A stretch of DNA of 64,000 nt from Kutzneria chonburiensis (GCF_028622115.1 NZ_CP097263.1:3596001-3660000), one strand, 5' to 3'; positions 26,801 to 34,659 are shown, counted from the stretch's first letter. Translations and numbers: made by a program. The notes: generated by a model not told the origin, from the letters alone.

Positions 26801-29748
26801 TGCCAGGTCACCGCGCTGCCGAAGGTCGCGTTGTTCTGCTCGTCCAGTCGCCAGTAGGCGGCGGGGTTGTCGTCGGCCACCGAGCTCCGGTAGTGCGAAC
26901 CCGGTTGGTACGTATAGGTTGTGCAGTTCGGGGCCGCGCCCGGCGCGCACACGGTGTTCAGCTGGTCACCGGTGTAGTTGTACTTCCACACCAGCGGTGT
27001 GCCGCCAATGCTCGGGGCCTGCGTGGCGACCGAGGTGACGTGGCTGCCGGTCCAGGTCAGCGTCAGCGTGCGGCCGCTGGTGCTGTTGGTGATCGTGCTG
27101 ACGTGGTCGTTTCCGTCGTACGTCAGGGTTTCCTGGAGCCCGGCCGGGTCGATGATCGCCACCAGGTGCTGGGCGGCGTCGAACTGCCACTGCGTGCCGG
27201 TGGAGTCCTTCAGGGTGTGGTAGGCCAGGCCGCCGCCGGTGTTGTGCACCAGCAGCGTGGACTCGCCGGCCGGCGAGCCGTAGCTGCCGTCCGGGTTCAG
27301 GCCGAAGCGCAGCTGACGGCCGGTCGGGTAGGTAAGCACCAGGTTGCCGGAGCCGTCGTTGTCCTTGGCCAGCTTCATGTCCACTCTGGACGCCCAGCCG
27401 ATGCCGAAGGCGCTGTCCCGACGGGGATCGAGGCTGTTGTAGGTGCGGCCGACGGTCAGGTCCGGGCCGACCGTGTCCACCGAGGCGTCGGTGTTCTCCA
27501 GCGTGTAGTTGCCGACCTGCGGGTCGAGGCCGGTGGCCTGGGCCGCATCGGGCACGCCGGCCAGGTGTGAGGTGATCTCCGGCTGCGGCACCTGCGGCGT
27601 CAGCTGCAACACCGTCCAGTTGGGACTGCCGTCAACGGTGTCGTTGGACTTCACGCCCCAGTAGTAGTTCTTCGTCCAGTACAGCGTGCCGGCCGGCGGC
27701 GTCCAGGTCTGCGCGCCCCACGGGGACTCCACGCAGTTCAGGGTCAGGGCCGCGTCGGTGCAGAGCCGGAACTTGTAGGTCAGGCCCTTGTTCGGCCAGT
27801 TGTCCGGGTCGATGCCCTCGGCGTACAGCGTCGGTGTCAGCGTCTGCACGGTGGCCGGGGTCGCCGGCTGCTCGTAGTTGACCGTGGGCTTCACGTTGGT
27901 CACGTCCAGGTCGAAAACCCCGTACGGAACCTGGTAGGCGACGAAGAAGTCCTGTTTGGACGGTGTCCACATGGTCAGGAAGACCTGGTAGCGCCCGGGT
28001 GGCAGGGCGTACAGCGGGATCGTCATGGTCACCGACTGGCCCGGCGCCACGTCGTTCGGCACGGCCGTGCCGTTGGAGACGTAGTTGCCCGGCTGGATGA
28101 TGTAGCCGAAGTGCCAGCCGTTGCTCGGCGTCCACGTGGTCGAGCCGCGGTTGGTGATCTTGGCGGTGACACTGCCGGTCTGGTTGGCCGTCGGCTGCAA
28201 CACATCCGTGGCCTGGAAGGCCGCGCCCTCGTCGGAGTACAGCACGTCCAGGAACGGCCGGTTGTCCGCGACCGCCGCGTTGGCCGAGGCGAAGCGCATG
28301 CCGTTGCGGTCGGACTCGTCGGCCGCGCGCAGGCTGATCCCGTTGCCCATCGCCGCGCCGTGCGTCCAGTCGGTCAGCACGTCCGCGTCGAACGGGAGTT
28401 TCTCCGCCGCCGGGCTGCTGCAGCCGGAGCCACCGTGAGCGAAGGTGCCCGACGCCAGCTGGCGGCCGACCTGCGCGCCGGGCCAGCGCTGACCGCTGTT
28501 CCAGCCGGCCGTCGCTTCGTACACGTTGACCGTGCGGGGCGAGCAGGTCGTGGTCCCGACGGCCCACAGGTTGAGCGTGCCGCCGAGGATGTACTTGTTA
28601 CCCAGGTTGCCCAGCGAGAAGTGCAGGTAGGAGCGGGCAAGCGCGCCGTCGACGTAGCCGGTCTCCAGGATCTCGCTAGTGGAGTCGACGGCCCCGTTGG
28701 ACTTCACGTACATGTCGTCGGCGGCGTTGTACTGGCCGGCCGACGGGTCGATGTCGACCGGGAAGGCCCGGTTCGGGTCGTGCAGCCAGTTCGCGTCCAG
28801 GTTCACGCCGAGCGTCCAGGCGTTGCCCGCCTGGGCCAGGGTGTAGTGGACCGTGCCGGAGGCGTTGGTGGCGTCCTTGGCCGTGCCGGCCGGGATGACG
28901 CCGATGACCTTCGTGCCGTCACGCAGTTCCACCGCGCCGTCGGCCGTGAGCTGCGGCGTCAGGTTGGTCAGCGCGAGGGTGTAGCTGTAGGAGGCGGGGG
29001 CCTGCGCGGTCGTCAGCAGCAGGTCTTCCTTCACGCCCGTGGTCGTGGCCTGGAGCTTGAGGTCGACGCCCGGCAGTGCCGCCGGGTAAGTAACGGTTGA
29101 ACCGTTAGTTTTCGCCGGGACGTTGGCCGCGTTGGCGAGGCCGTAGGCCAGGCTGTGCCTGTCGTCGAAGGCCAGTTGGACGAGCTCGGCGTCGTCGGCC
29201 TTCGTGGCCACGCTGAGCGTCTGGGCGGTGGCCTTCGGCTTGAGCCGGTCACCGGCCGGCACCAGCGTCGGGTCGATGTGCTGCCAGCTGCCGTCCGGCA
29301 TTTTCACGTTGGCCGGCTGGTCGTAGACCCGGAGGGTGTGCGTGCCGTTCGGGTTGTCGAACGTTTCCGTGGTCGCCGTGCGATCCTGGGGCCTTTCGAC
29401 CGCCTTCGGATCGATTGTCGGCGCGTTCGAATGCTGCGAGACCTTCGGCGTGACGTGCTGTCTCTGCGATTCGTTTGAGGTCGCCGGCAACGACGCCAGT
29501 TTGTCCGGCACCGCGCCCGGCGGTCTTTCGGTGTTTCTGTCGGGCGCCTTGAGTGCCGCGTTGGTCGCCTGCCCCGGCTTTCCGCCCTGCTGCTCGGGCG
29601 CGGTCAGCGACGCCCCCGACGGCAGCCGGCCGTCCGCCGTCAGCCAGGAGAAGTCCACCACCTGCGTGCACAGCGGCAGCGTCACCACTGCCGCCAAGGC
29701 CAGCGCGATCCCCACCAGGAGTGCACGGCGCGACGACACCCGAGCCAC
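20857..29748 (-). CDS. Giant RHS-repeat polymorphic toxin with C-terminal nuclease-like domain
   Basis: The 2963-residue secreted protein starts at GTG with a GGCGGAG RBS. It has a signal anchor (8-26), a DNRLRE-like domain (about 330-500), immunoglobulin-like linkers, a LamG/concanavalin domain (about 955-1185), then dozens of YDxxGR repeats forming an RHS/YD shell to about 2560. The core ends with WYSPASGQFTSRD and TDPDGH. After Gly- and Pro-rich linkers, the last 170 residues contain AEAAGHLIAWCFYGADDARN and LVPLNQNKTNSSRMYHAVE. That is the pattern of the DNA/RNA non-specific endonuclease (Endonuclea_NS_2) toxins, with the catalytic His in GHLIA. No immunity gene follows; the stop overlaps the subtilase region. 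Confidence 0.9.
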   Translation of the reverse strand: MARVSSRRALLVGIALALAAVVTLPLCTQVVDFSWLTADGRLPSGASLTAPEQQGGKPGQATNAALKAPDRNTERPPGAVPDKLASLPATSNESQRQHVTPKVSQHSNAPTIDPKAVERPQDRTATTETFDNPNGTHTLRVYDQPANVKMPDGSWQHIDPTLVPAGDRLKPKATAQTLSVATKADDAELVQLAFDDRHSLAYGLANAANVPAKTNGSTVTYPAALPGVDLKLQATTTGVKEDLLLTTAQAPASYSYTLALTNLTPQLTADGAVELRDGTKVIGVIPAGTAKDATNASGTVHYTLAQAGNAWTLGVNLDANWLHDPNRAFPVDIDPSAGQYNAADDMYVKSNGAVDSTSEILETGYVDGALARSYLHFSLGNLGNKYILGGTLNLWAVGTTTCSPRTVNVYEATAGWNSGQRWPGAQVGRQLASGTFAHGGSGCSSPAAEKLPFDADVLTDWTHGAAMGNGISLRAADESDRNGMRFASANAAVADNRPFLDVLYSDEGAAFQATDVLQPTANQTGSVTAKITNRGSTTWTPSNGWHFGYIIQPGNYVSNGTAVPNDVAPGQSVTMTIPLYALPPGRYQVFLTMWTPSKQDFFVAYQVPYGVFDLDVTNVKPTVNYEQPATPATVQTLTPTLYAEGIDPDNWPNKGLTYKFRLCTDAALTLNCVESPWGAQTWTPPAGTLYWTKNYYWGVKSNDTVDGSPNWTVLQLTPQVPQPEITSHLAGVPDAAQATGLDPQVGNYTLENTDASVDTVGPDLTVGRTYNSLDPRRDSAFGIGWASRVDMKLAKDNDGSGNLVLTYPTGRQLRFGLNPDGSYGSPAGESTLLVHNTGGGLAYHTLKDSTGTQWQFDAAQHLVAIIDPAGLQETLTYDGNDHVSTITNSTSGRTLTLTWTGSHVTSVATQAPSIGGTPLVWKYNYTGDQLNTVCAPGAAPNCTTYTYQPGSHYRSSVADDNPAAYWRLDEQNNATFGSAVTWHQGGESAAGHGVIVGSQGAIGGTGDTAATFDGASSYVTLPDKLATTSMSMAAELWFKTTGSGTLMSLQNQAFPAGTPTQATPVLYVGTDGFLYGGFPMRDAGGARQVVTTQQVNDGNWHHAVLSTAINTQNLYLDGQQAGSPITGLIDAKAQTTAVLGAGRGQGWPATNNGNFYFQGDIDEAAFYQHSLGALAAADHYRAAQAGIELKSVTLPQDSTRVYATIAYDDINDRVSTLVDHDGLKWTIDPSKITSAQLKDQNGNPYWGNVTRTATLHGPQGYGDWTYTYDVVNGGRLMTTSHNGHNTSREYNTAGFLSATVDENNIRVEQTTDERGNVLSRKSCRAANSCNTSYFTYIAPANPLDPRGNKVASKSDARSSGPTDTTYRTTFDYDTAGRLKTIIEPIPVGQTTHPTTVNFYSDGTQPAADNQTVPAGLLLTTTGPRGELTTNRYNHNGDLAETISPTKLHTTRTTDDIGRTTKTTTLNDGGAVFASTTYTYDGRSQIATATGQPVKNLITGITHTPITTYGYDGDGNVTSITLGDTLPVSQGGDAPRITSYVYDAHDRVQQKTLSDGGIEKVKFSSDNLSVTTTDVRGFDWTTISDELGHELTTVVSGAGVDPQDPNATSLTVATKAYDSGGRLTVSTDAMGRTTTYGYWGDNLLATVTAKNYDGSRDLVLEQRSYDPAGNLNQDVTAGGVTTTSTFDPAGNIASTTLDPAGLKRTTSYTRDLDGNQLTVSRTGAADPTRTEFTQFGYDAGNQVVRSDDRLDANTLVSTTVIRDERGLPTTVNDGRQLPTLYSYDGTGQLVTTTTPAADVWQAGKVTPDVRGVTTVGRNAFGEVTQSKDAAGNVTTTARDGLGRATDGTLPNYTPPGSSTPITATTHTDYDHAGNALKVTDPLKRVTVNTYDPYGNVLTTTLPQVGDTPSVVTNSYDRAGELLSTTDPSGARKQFTYDTLGQRRTATDVDRSSGQTLYYTTTTGYDDAGNPTTVTTPQNNTTTTEFDAAGMPKKVTDPTNRSTVTSYDIAGRPATVTDPTGLVTTTGYDLLGRAVRSSQSSNGKELRVSTTGYDSNGNVASTTSAEGRLTTFGYDSLNRVAQQVTKVDATHSITTTVGYDALGNKAHVVDGDGHATEFTYNTWGLPESTIDPATTAAPTMADRTRTTIYDAAQQAVTQTEPGGITRISSFDAQGRVYKQTGAGAEASTSDRTIGYDLAGRITKVGGPGGDTIYTYDDRGNVLTYQGPATSGSYTYYGDGTMESRKDTAGTTKYGYDKADRLAWVTDPVTGRTMDYGYNSGGQLNTITDRAVAQNTQRVIGYDPLGRLASDQLQQSPDGSTQVTRLGETYGYDLDDNLKSRSDLTVGKSANNSYGYDGAGRLSSWTDPTNKTTLYGWDDAGNRTSVGGQTFGYDERNELLSGNGTTYSYTARGTLKSTTTNGNTSASTFDAFGRQVASGAMQYQYDSLDRVATRNGTAFGYDGLSNNVVTDGNRVVSRLPDGTPLSDKAVTATTGKSLFTNQHGDVVGRYIGGTTDGLRSYDPFGTVTASSGDTSALGFQGSWTDSGTGQVDMAARWYSPASGQFTSRDSWNTPSNNRFGYGDTDPLDGTDPDGHHWTPLICGPDYDHVPDSWLDAFESALESIARQFTGTSECTPATVSGCGDSMRDSQGYACPDQIRYDWAHDRCAHSNSYYCNPRDGYPSGGPGKPGTHGTPGGPGGTRGSPGGHGGGRPVVKHRPLPPPPPLWFVNVHKREHRQPPGDTVKPRPPQYRIDPPADHIVDPGPGLTNANNKTTQSGPVSVFDAPQADANYDYRADEDDCLNGDLPHTIWYGPLQRVTDDKGNGIGNRATGAAACLTMVQTGDRPKEDHPMDGRDGDNPCAEAAGHLIAWCFYGADDARNLVPLNQNKTNSSRMYHAVEKQVRKQIEDNKGPIYYRVTPHFPDGQLVPDYLDVIAQGRNFDCETRIYNSPNAIPGYRGCRDAVVK

Positions 29749-29909
29749 GGCTCCGCCCCCTCACAGCCCTCGGTCGGCCGTTGTTCGGCCGCCCGTTCCA
29801 CCCCGGGTGTCTACGGGTGTTCGGGCTGTTCAGAGTCGGTGGTGCGGCGCTGGACAACTAAATCTGAACAAAGCGCTGCCCCGTTCGGATCAGCCGGCAC
29901 CGGGGCAGA

Positions 29910-30566
29910 ATGGGCGTCGTGCTGGTCACCTCGCGCTCGGCGGCCGAATACCGGGCCATGTTCTCGCTGTCACCCGGCCAGTCTTTCCTCGACTGCTGCG
30001 CCGGCGGCGCGAGCTTCTGCGCCGAGACGCCCAACGTTGTCGCCGTCGATCCCGCCTACGTGTTGGGCTACGGGGAACTGTCCCGTCTCGTGCGCACCGG
30101 GTTGATCGACGGTGACCGCATTATCGCGGAAAACGTGGACCATTTCGAATGGTCCTGGTACGGCGACGTCGATTCTCGCGCGGCCATGCGTATCGACGCC
30201 GCCGACCGGTTCCTGGCCGATCTCCGCACGCGTCCTTCTCGCTACATTGCCGCCGCCCTGCCCGATCTGCCGTTCGCCGATGATTCCTTCGACGTCGCCC
30301 TGTGTTCCCATCTGCTGTTCACGTGGGCCGAACGCTTCGACGAGAACTGGCACCGTCGGGCGCTCACCGAGCTGGTCCGGGTCGCCCGGGCCGAGGTCCG
30401 CGTCTTCCCGCTCGTCCTCCAGGGCACCGGCGCGCCGGTGCCCTTCCTCTCCCGCCTGCGTTCCGCGCTCCCGCCGTCCGAGCTCCGCGACGTCCCCTAT
30501 CGGTTCCAACGCGGTGCCCACCAGATGCTGGTCATCGACGCCAGAAACGCTCCAACACGGTGTTGA
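29910..30566 (+). CDS. Class I SAM-dependent methyltransferase
   Basis: The product has 218 residues. The SAM-binding loop is FLDCCAGGASFCAE (about residues 26-39), followed by an acidic strand end VAVDPAY. PFADDSFDVALCSHLLF is the standard post-IV motif of class I methyltransferases. It carries no signal peptide. The ATG is preceded by CGGGGCAG. It is divergent from the RHS gene, and its 3' end overlaps the convergent hydrolase gene by 35 bases. The substrate is unknown. Confidence 0.75.
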   Translation: MGVVLVTSRSAAEYRAMFSLSPGQSFLDCCAGGASFCAETPNVVAVDPAYVLGYGELSRLVRTGLIDGDRIIAENVDHFEWSWYGDVDSRAAMRIDAADRFLADLRTRPSRYIAAALPDLPFADDSFDVALCSHLLFTWAERFDENWHRRALTELVRVARAEVRVFPLVLQGTGAPVPFLSRLRSALPPSELRDVPYRFQRGAHQMLVIDARNAPTRC

Positions 30567-31257
30567 ACGGCTCCCCCACGTCCGGCACCAGGTGCGCCAT
30601 CCCCTTGCACTGCACCCGTTCCGCCCCGGTCCCCTTGGCGATCGCGTCGCAGATCGCCTCGTATTCCTCCATGTGGCCGCCGCTCACCGCCAGCATCGGG
30701 AAATCCGCCTCCCGCAAGGCATCCAGCCGCGGCCGGGCCTCGTCCGGCGGCCTGGCACCGCGCAGCCGCTCTGCCCCCTGGAGCAACGTCGGGTGCACCG
30801 GATCGGTGAGCTCCACCGGCGCTCCGGCCAGGGGCAGGAACTTCCGCAGCATCTGCTCCGCCGGCTCCGTCGACGCGCACAACGCCCTGAGCTCCGCCGC
30901 CCACGCATCCACCACGGGATTGCCCAACGCCAGCCAGGTGGCCGGCGGCTCGACAACCGTCAACGACAGCACGGCATCGGGGCGCAGCAACGCGGCGTCC
31001 ATCGCCACCAGCCCGCCGTACGAGTAGCCGACGAGATGCACCGGCCGGTCCAGCACCTCGTCCGCCACCAACGCCGCCTCGGCCTCGAAGTCCTGCCGGC
31101 CAACCGCCGGCGAACGGCCGTGCCCGGGACGGTCGACGGCGTGCAGCGTCCAGCGCTCGGTCAACGGCCGCTGACCCCGCCAGGCCTCACGCCCACCGAG
31201 CACGGCCCCGTGCACAAGCACGACATCGGGCCCCTGGCCCCACTGATGAACGAACAT
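30532..31257 (-). CDS. Alpha/beta-fold hydrolase
   Basis: This 241-residue cytoplasmic protein has the oxyanion motif VHGAVLGG, the nucleophile elbow VGYSYGG and the late histidine GMAHLVP. Together these fit a Ser-His-Asp hydrolase or esterase. The ATG at 31257 is chosen because homology begins there; no strong RBS is present. It is divergent from the XRE-cupin gene, whose operator lies in the shared gap. Confidence 0.83.
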   Translation of the reverse strand: MFVHQWGQGPDVVLVHGAVLGGREAWRGQRPLTERWTLHAVDRPGHGRSPAVGRQDFEAEAALVADEVLDRPVHLVGYSYGGLVAMDAALLRPDAVLSLTVVEPPATWLALGNPVVDAWAAELRALCASTEPAEQMLRKFLPLAGAPVELTDPVHPTLLQGAERLRGARPPDEARPRLDALREADFPMLAVSGGHMEEYEAICDAIAKGTGAERVQCKGMAHLVPDVGEPFNTVLERFWRR

Positions 31258-31302
31258 GAGAGCCACGCTAGCCGTCCAAGGGCTGCCCGATCGGGCTGCA
31301 CC

Positions 31303-31330
31303 TTGCCCCACGTCCCACATCAGGGATATT
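31303..31330 (+). promoter_or_regulatory. Promoter of the XRE-cupin gene
   Basis: TTGCCC (31303-31308) and GATATT (31325-31330) are 16 bases apart. Transcription would start within a few bases of GTG 31340, giving a leaderless mRNA. Confidence 0.45.
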
Positions 31331-31347
31331 GTCCCAGATGTGGGACA
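31330..31347. promoter_or_regulatory. Operator spanning the XRE gene start
   Basis: TGTCCCA-GATG-TGGGACA is a perfect dyad with seven-base arms. It overlaps the start codon and predicted transcription start. A related half-site (GTCCCACATCAGGGA) lies just upstream. Autoregulation is likely. Confidence 0.6.
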
Positions 31348-31900
31348 CGATCTGGACGCACGGCTCGCTGACCGACTGGCCGAACTGCGGCAGCAGCGTG
31401 GCTGGTCGCTGGACGAGCTCAGCGGGCACAGCGGCCTCAGCCGATCGACGCTGTCCCGGCTGGAACGGGCCGAGATCAGTCCGACCACGACCGTGCTGAG
31501 CCAACTCTGCGCCGCCTACGGGCGAACGGCCTCGCAGCTGCTGGCCGAAGTGGAGGACGAGCCGCCACAGGTGCTGACACCGGACCAGCAACCCGTGTGG
31601 CGGGACGACGACGCGGGCTTCATCAGACGCTCGGTGTCGCCGCCACAACCGGGACTGCGCGGCGAACTCGTCGAGTGCACGCTGCAACCGGGCGCGGACA
31701 TCGTCTACGCCGTCACCCCGGTTCCCGGTCTGGAGCAACACATCTGGGTCCTCGACGGCGCGCTGGAACTCACCATCGACGGCCGCACGCACGTCCTCGA
31801 CGCCGGCGACTGCCTGCGGTTCCGGCTCTGGGGCCCGTCCCGCTTCCGTTGTCCCACCGGCGATCCCGTCCGATACGCACTAGTGGTGGTGCTGCCATGA
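31340..31900 (+). CDS. XRE family regulator with C-terminal cupin domain
   Basis: The product has 186 residues. The helix-turn-helix spans about 8-62 (WSLDELSGHSGLSRSTLSRLE). The cupin barrel at about 100-186 (HIWVLDGALELTIDGRTHVLDAGD) probably senses a small ligand. The GTG start at 31340 is preferred because the longer frame to 31256 has unrelated sequence. The stop overlaps the start of the GNAT gene (ATGA), so the two are coupled and the regulator probably controls it. Confidence 0.88.
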   Translation: MGHDLDARLADRLAELRQQRGWSLDELSGHSGLSRSTLSRLERAEISPTTTVLSQLCAAYGRTASQLLAEVEDEPPQVLTPDQQPVWRDDDAGFIRRSVSPPQPGLRGELVECTLQPGADIVYAVTPVPGLEQHIWVLDGALELTIDGRTHVLDAGDCLRFRLWGPSRFRCPTGDPVRYALVVVLP

Positions 31901-32472
31901 CCTACCGACACCGTGCCGCGACACAAGACGACCTACCGGCCATTGTGGACATCTACAACGCGGCCGTGCGCGACCGGACCAGCACGGCCGACCTGGATCC
32001 GGTCACCGTGGAGTCGCGGCGGGCCTGGTTCGCCGAGGCGAAACACCCGACCTGGGTCGGCTACCACCCGGACGATCCGGCGACCGTCACCGGTTACCTG
32101 TCCTTCGAACCGTTCCTCAATGGACGGCGCGGCTACGACGTCACCCTGGACGTGGCGATCTACCTGCACCCGTCGCACCAAGGCCGGGGCCAGGGCCGGG
32201 ATCTGCTGCGCGCGGCCATCGCCCACGCCCCGACGCTCGGCGCCCGCACCCTGGCGACGACGATCTTCGCCAGCAACGAGCCGAGCCTGCGGCTGTTCCG
32301 GGCCAACGGTTTCGAGGAGTGGGGCCGGCTGCCCGCGGTCGCCGACCTCGACGGCCTGGTGAAGGACCTGGTGATCGTCGGCCGGCCGCTTCAGATCCCG
32401 ACCCCGTCCGGCCACGTGACGGGAATCTCGGCCGAGTCGGTCAGCCGCAGCTTGCGGCGGGCCCGCTGGTAG
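31897..32472 (+). CDS. GNAT N-acetyltransferase, phosphinothricin acetyltransferase-like
   Basis: This 191-residue enzyme shows the PAT/bar-type signatures: DLPAIVDIYNAAV, TVESRRAWFAE, YLHPSHQGRGQGRDLL (acetyl-CoA pyrophosphate loop), IFASNEPSLRLFRANGFEEWG and LDGLVKDLVIVGRPL. The family acetylates phosphinothricin or, for many members, methionine derivatives or other amino acids, so the true substrate is uncertain. It overlaps the upstream regulator by four bases. The 3' 82 bases overlap the convergent NAD kinase gene; similarity ends near residue 165, so the tail may be an extension. Confidence 0.85.
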   Translation: MTYRHRAATQDDLPAIVDIYNAAVRDRTSTADLDPVTVESRRAWFAEAKHPTWVGYHPDDPATVTGYLSFEPFLNGRRGYDVTLDVAIYLHPSHQGRGQGRDLLRAAIAHAPTLGARTLATTIFASNEPSLRLFRANGFEEWGRLPAVADLDGLVKDLVIVGRPLQIPTPSGHVTGISAESVSRSLRRARW

Positions 32473-33269
32473 AACGTGGTGTGCCCCAGCCGGACCACGC
32501 GAGCGGCGCCGGGACGGGCGTGCAGGTCGATGCGGTCCCCCGGCCCGACGTAGCCGGCGACCGCGCCGTCCACCTCGACGGCCAGCCGGCCGCTGGTCGG
32601 CAGGATGTCCAGCTCCACTTCGTCGTGTACGGAAAGGACAACGCCCCGGCTCCACGCGGAATGCGGGGCGGCCGGCGTGACCAGCAGGGCTTCCACCGAC
32701 GGGCTGGTGATCGGCCCGCCGGCGGAGAAGCTGTAGGCGGTGGAACCCGTCGGCGTGGCAACGACGACCGCGTCGGCGGCATAGCTGACGAACGGCTGCC
32801 CGGCCACGCGGACCGCGACCACGGCGCTGCCGTCGCCCGGCACCCGCACGACGGCGACGTCGTTGAACGCCGTCACGGTCTTGCCGTCGAAGACGGCATC
32901 CACGGCCAGCCGGGGCTCGATGCTGAACTCGTGGTCGTCGATGGCGGTCAACGCCTCGGCCAGATCCGGCACGTCCACCTCGGCCAGAAATCCGAGCTTG
33001 CCCAGATTCACGCCCAGCACCGGCGCCCGCTGGCCGTCGGCGATGCGCATGGCCCGCAGCATGGTGCCGTCGCCGCCGAGGCTCACCACCAGGTCGGCGC
33101 GGCGGCCCAGCTCCTCAGGCGTGACCGGGATCGCGGCGCAGTTGAGACGCACGATCTCGCCCTCGATGCCGAGGATCTCGATGTCCCGCTTGGCCGCCCA
33201 ACCGAGCACCGCGGCCACGGCGTCGGCGGAGTCCCGTTGGGGGTGCAGCACAAGCCCGGCTGAATGCAT
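32391..33269 (-). CDS. NAD kinase
   Basis: The enzyme phosphorylates NAD+ to NADP+ with ATP or polyphosphate. The 292-residue protein has the family motifs SLGGDGTMLRA and ATPTGSTAYSFSAGGPI. The NE-type motif reads FNDVAV, with Asp in place of the usual Glu. A PPK2 gene lies about 5 kb away, but no direct link is shown. It is divergent from a TetR gene. Many actinomycetes carry more than one NAD kinase; whether this is the main one cannot be told. Confidence 0.93.
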   Translation of the reverse strand: MHSAGLVLHPQRDSADAVAAVLGWAAKRDIEILGIEGEIVRLNCAAIPVTPEELGRRADLVVSLGGDGTMLRAMRIADGQRAPVLGVNLGKLGFLAEVDVPDLAEALTAIDDHEFSIEPRLAVDAVFDGKTVTAFNDVAVVRVPGDGSAVVAVRVAGQPFVSYAADAVVVATPTGSTAYSFSAGGPITSPSVEALLVTPAAPHSAWSRGVVLSVHDEVELDILPTSGRLAVEVDGAVAGYVGPGDRIDLHARPGAARVVRLGHTTFYQRARRKLRLTDSAEIPVTWPDGVGI

Positions 33270-33328
33270 GGGGAAAGTCTGCCCGCTCCCGGCGGTTCCG
33301 GCGAGACCTGGACGGTATCCTGGCAGCT

Positions 33329-33958
33329 ATGAGCGCGACGACACCGGTGCGGGGACAGCGCCGCGCCGCGCTGGTCGCGGTGGCCGCGGAGATGTTCGCC
33401 CGCAAGCCGTACGACGAGATCTACATCAGCGACATCGCCAAGGAGGCGGGCGTCGCGCACGGCCTGCTCTTCTATCACTTCAAGGACAAGCGCGGCCTGT
33501 ACCTGGAAGTGCTCGAGCTGATGGCGGCCGAGATCGGCGCGCTGTACGAACGCCGTCCGGGCGAGGACACCAACCCGCTGTGGCTGCGCGGCGTGGTGCG
33601 GCGGCAGATCGAGTACCGCCGCGACCACGTCCACACGTCCATGGCGATCATGCGCTCCGGCGGGCAGGATCCCGAGGTCGACGAGGTCATCGAGCGCACA
33701 CGCCGGTCCGGGGTGTGCTTCCTGGCCAAGCTGCTCGGCCTGACCGGTGATCCGGATCCGCTGCTGCGGATCGCCATGCGCGGCAGCATGGGCGCGGTCG
33801 ACGAGATGACCATGGACTGGCTCTCGCACGGCCTCGACATGCCGCTGGACCACCTCGTCGAGCTGGCCTACGTCACCCTGCTGGCCATTCTCGGCTCCGT
33901 CTGCACCGCCGACCCCCGCGTCACCGCCGCCGTCGCCGAGCTCAAACCGGTCGGCTGA
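33329..33958 (+). CDS. TetR family transcriptional regulator
   Basis: The product has 209 residues with an N-terminal helix-turn-helix (about 10-55, YISDIAKEAGVAHGLLFYHF) and a helical effector domain. The ATG has no clear Shine-Dalgarno sequence. It is divergent from the NAD kinase gene and ends one base from the convergent azoreductase gene. It could control either; no clear dyad was seen in the 59-base gap. Confidence 0.86.
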   Translation: MSATTPVRGQRRAALVAVAAEMFARKPYDEIYISDIAKEAGVAHGLLFYHFKDKRGLYLEVLELMAAEIGALYERRPGEDTNPLWLRGVVRRQIEYRRDHVHTSMAIMRSGGQDPEVDEVIERTRRSGVCFLAKLLGLTGDPDPLLRIAMRGSMGAVDEMTMDWLSHGLDMPLDHLVELAYVTLLAILGSVCTADPRVTAAVAELKPVG

Positions 33959-34600
33959 TCAGACCGACGCGGTCGCCCACAGGCTGTCGATCTCGCGCTC
34001 GGCCTCGGCCAGGCTCTGCTCGGCCAGCGGGATCAGCTCGGCCAACGCCGGCACCACCGAGGCCAGGGTCAGCTCGGCCGTGATGAAGCGCGGCTCGAGG
34101 CCGGTCGCGGCCAGGCCGTGCGGCAGCCACGGGGTGACGTGGTCCCAGCCGTGACGGGGCGTGTCCGGGCCGTAGCCGCCGCCACGGGTGCCCAGCACGA
34201 TGAGGTCGCGGCCCTCCAGCAGGCCGGTGCCGGTGCTCGGGTCGAAGGACAGGCCCGGCGCGACCAGGTGGTCCACCCATGCCTTGACGCTGCTGGGCGC
34301 GCCGTAGTTGTAGAGCGGCAGGCCGAGCACGACGGCGTCGGCCGCACGGACCTCGTTGACCAGCTCCTCGCTCAGCTGCCACGAAGCGGCCTGGGCCGGC
34401 GTGTGCTGGTCGGGCGGCGTCTGGCGGGCCAGGCCGCCGTCGGCGTCGAGGTGCGGCACGGGGTTGCGGCCCAGGTCGCGGTAGGTGACGGTGCCGTCCG
34501 GATGGGCTGCCCGCCACGCTGCGACGGCCCGCGCCGTCAGCTTCCGGCTGACCGACTCGGTCCCCTTGATGCTCGAGTCGATGTGCAACAGGTGCGGCAT
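33959..34600 (-). CDS. azoR: FMN-dependent NADH-azoreductase / quinone reductase
   Basis: This 213-residue flavodoxin-like enzyme reduces azo dyes and quinones by two-electron transfer from NADH. It shows the FMN phosphate loop HIDSSIKGTESVSRKL, PLYNYGAPSSVKAWVD and LGTRGGGYGPD, all family marks. Two copies of an 18-base site sit just upstream and probably bind a repressor sensing electrophiles; the regulator gene is not adjacent. The start is ATG 34600 with a GGGGTGA RBS. Confidence 0.92.
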   Translation of the reverse strand: MPHLLHIDSSIKGTESVSRKLTARAVAAWRAAHPDGTVTYRDLGRNPVPHLDADGGLARQTPPDQHTPAQAASWQLSEELVNEVRAADAVVLGLPLYNYGAPSSVKAWVDHLVAPGLSFDPSTGTGLLEGRDLIVLGTRGGGYGPDTPRHGWDHVTPWLPHGLAATGLEPRFITAELTLASVVPALAELIPLAEQSLAEAEREIDSLWATASV

Positions 34601-34618
34601 GCTGGTTCACCCCTGAGT

Positions 34619-34636
34619 TGACTTGACTTCATGTCA
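34619..34636. promoter_or_regulatory. azoR operator copy 1
   Basis: TGACTTGACTTCATGTCA, containing the dyad TTGAC-TTCAT-GTCA(G). It lies 18 bases before the azoR start. Confidence 0.6.
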
Positions 34637-34659
34637 GTTGAGAGCTCAAGCATGCGGGC

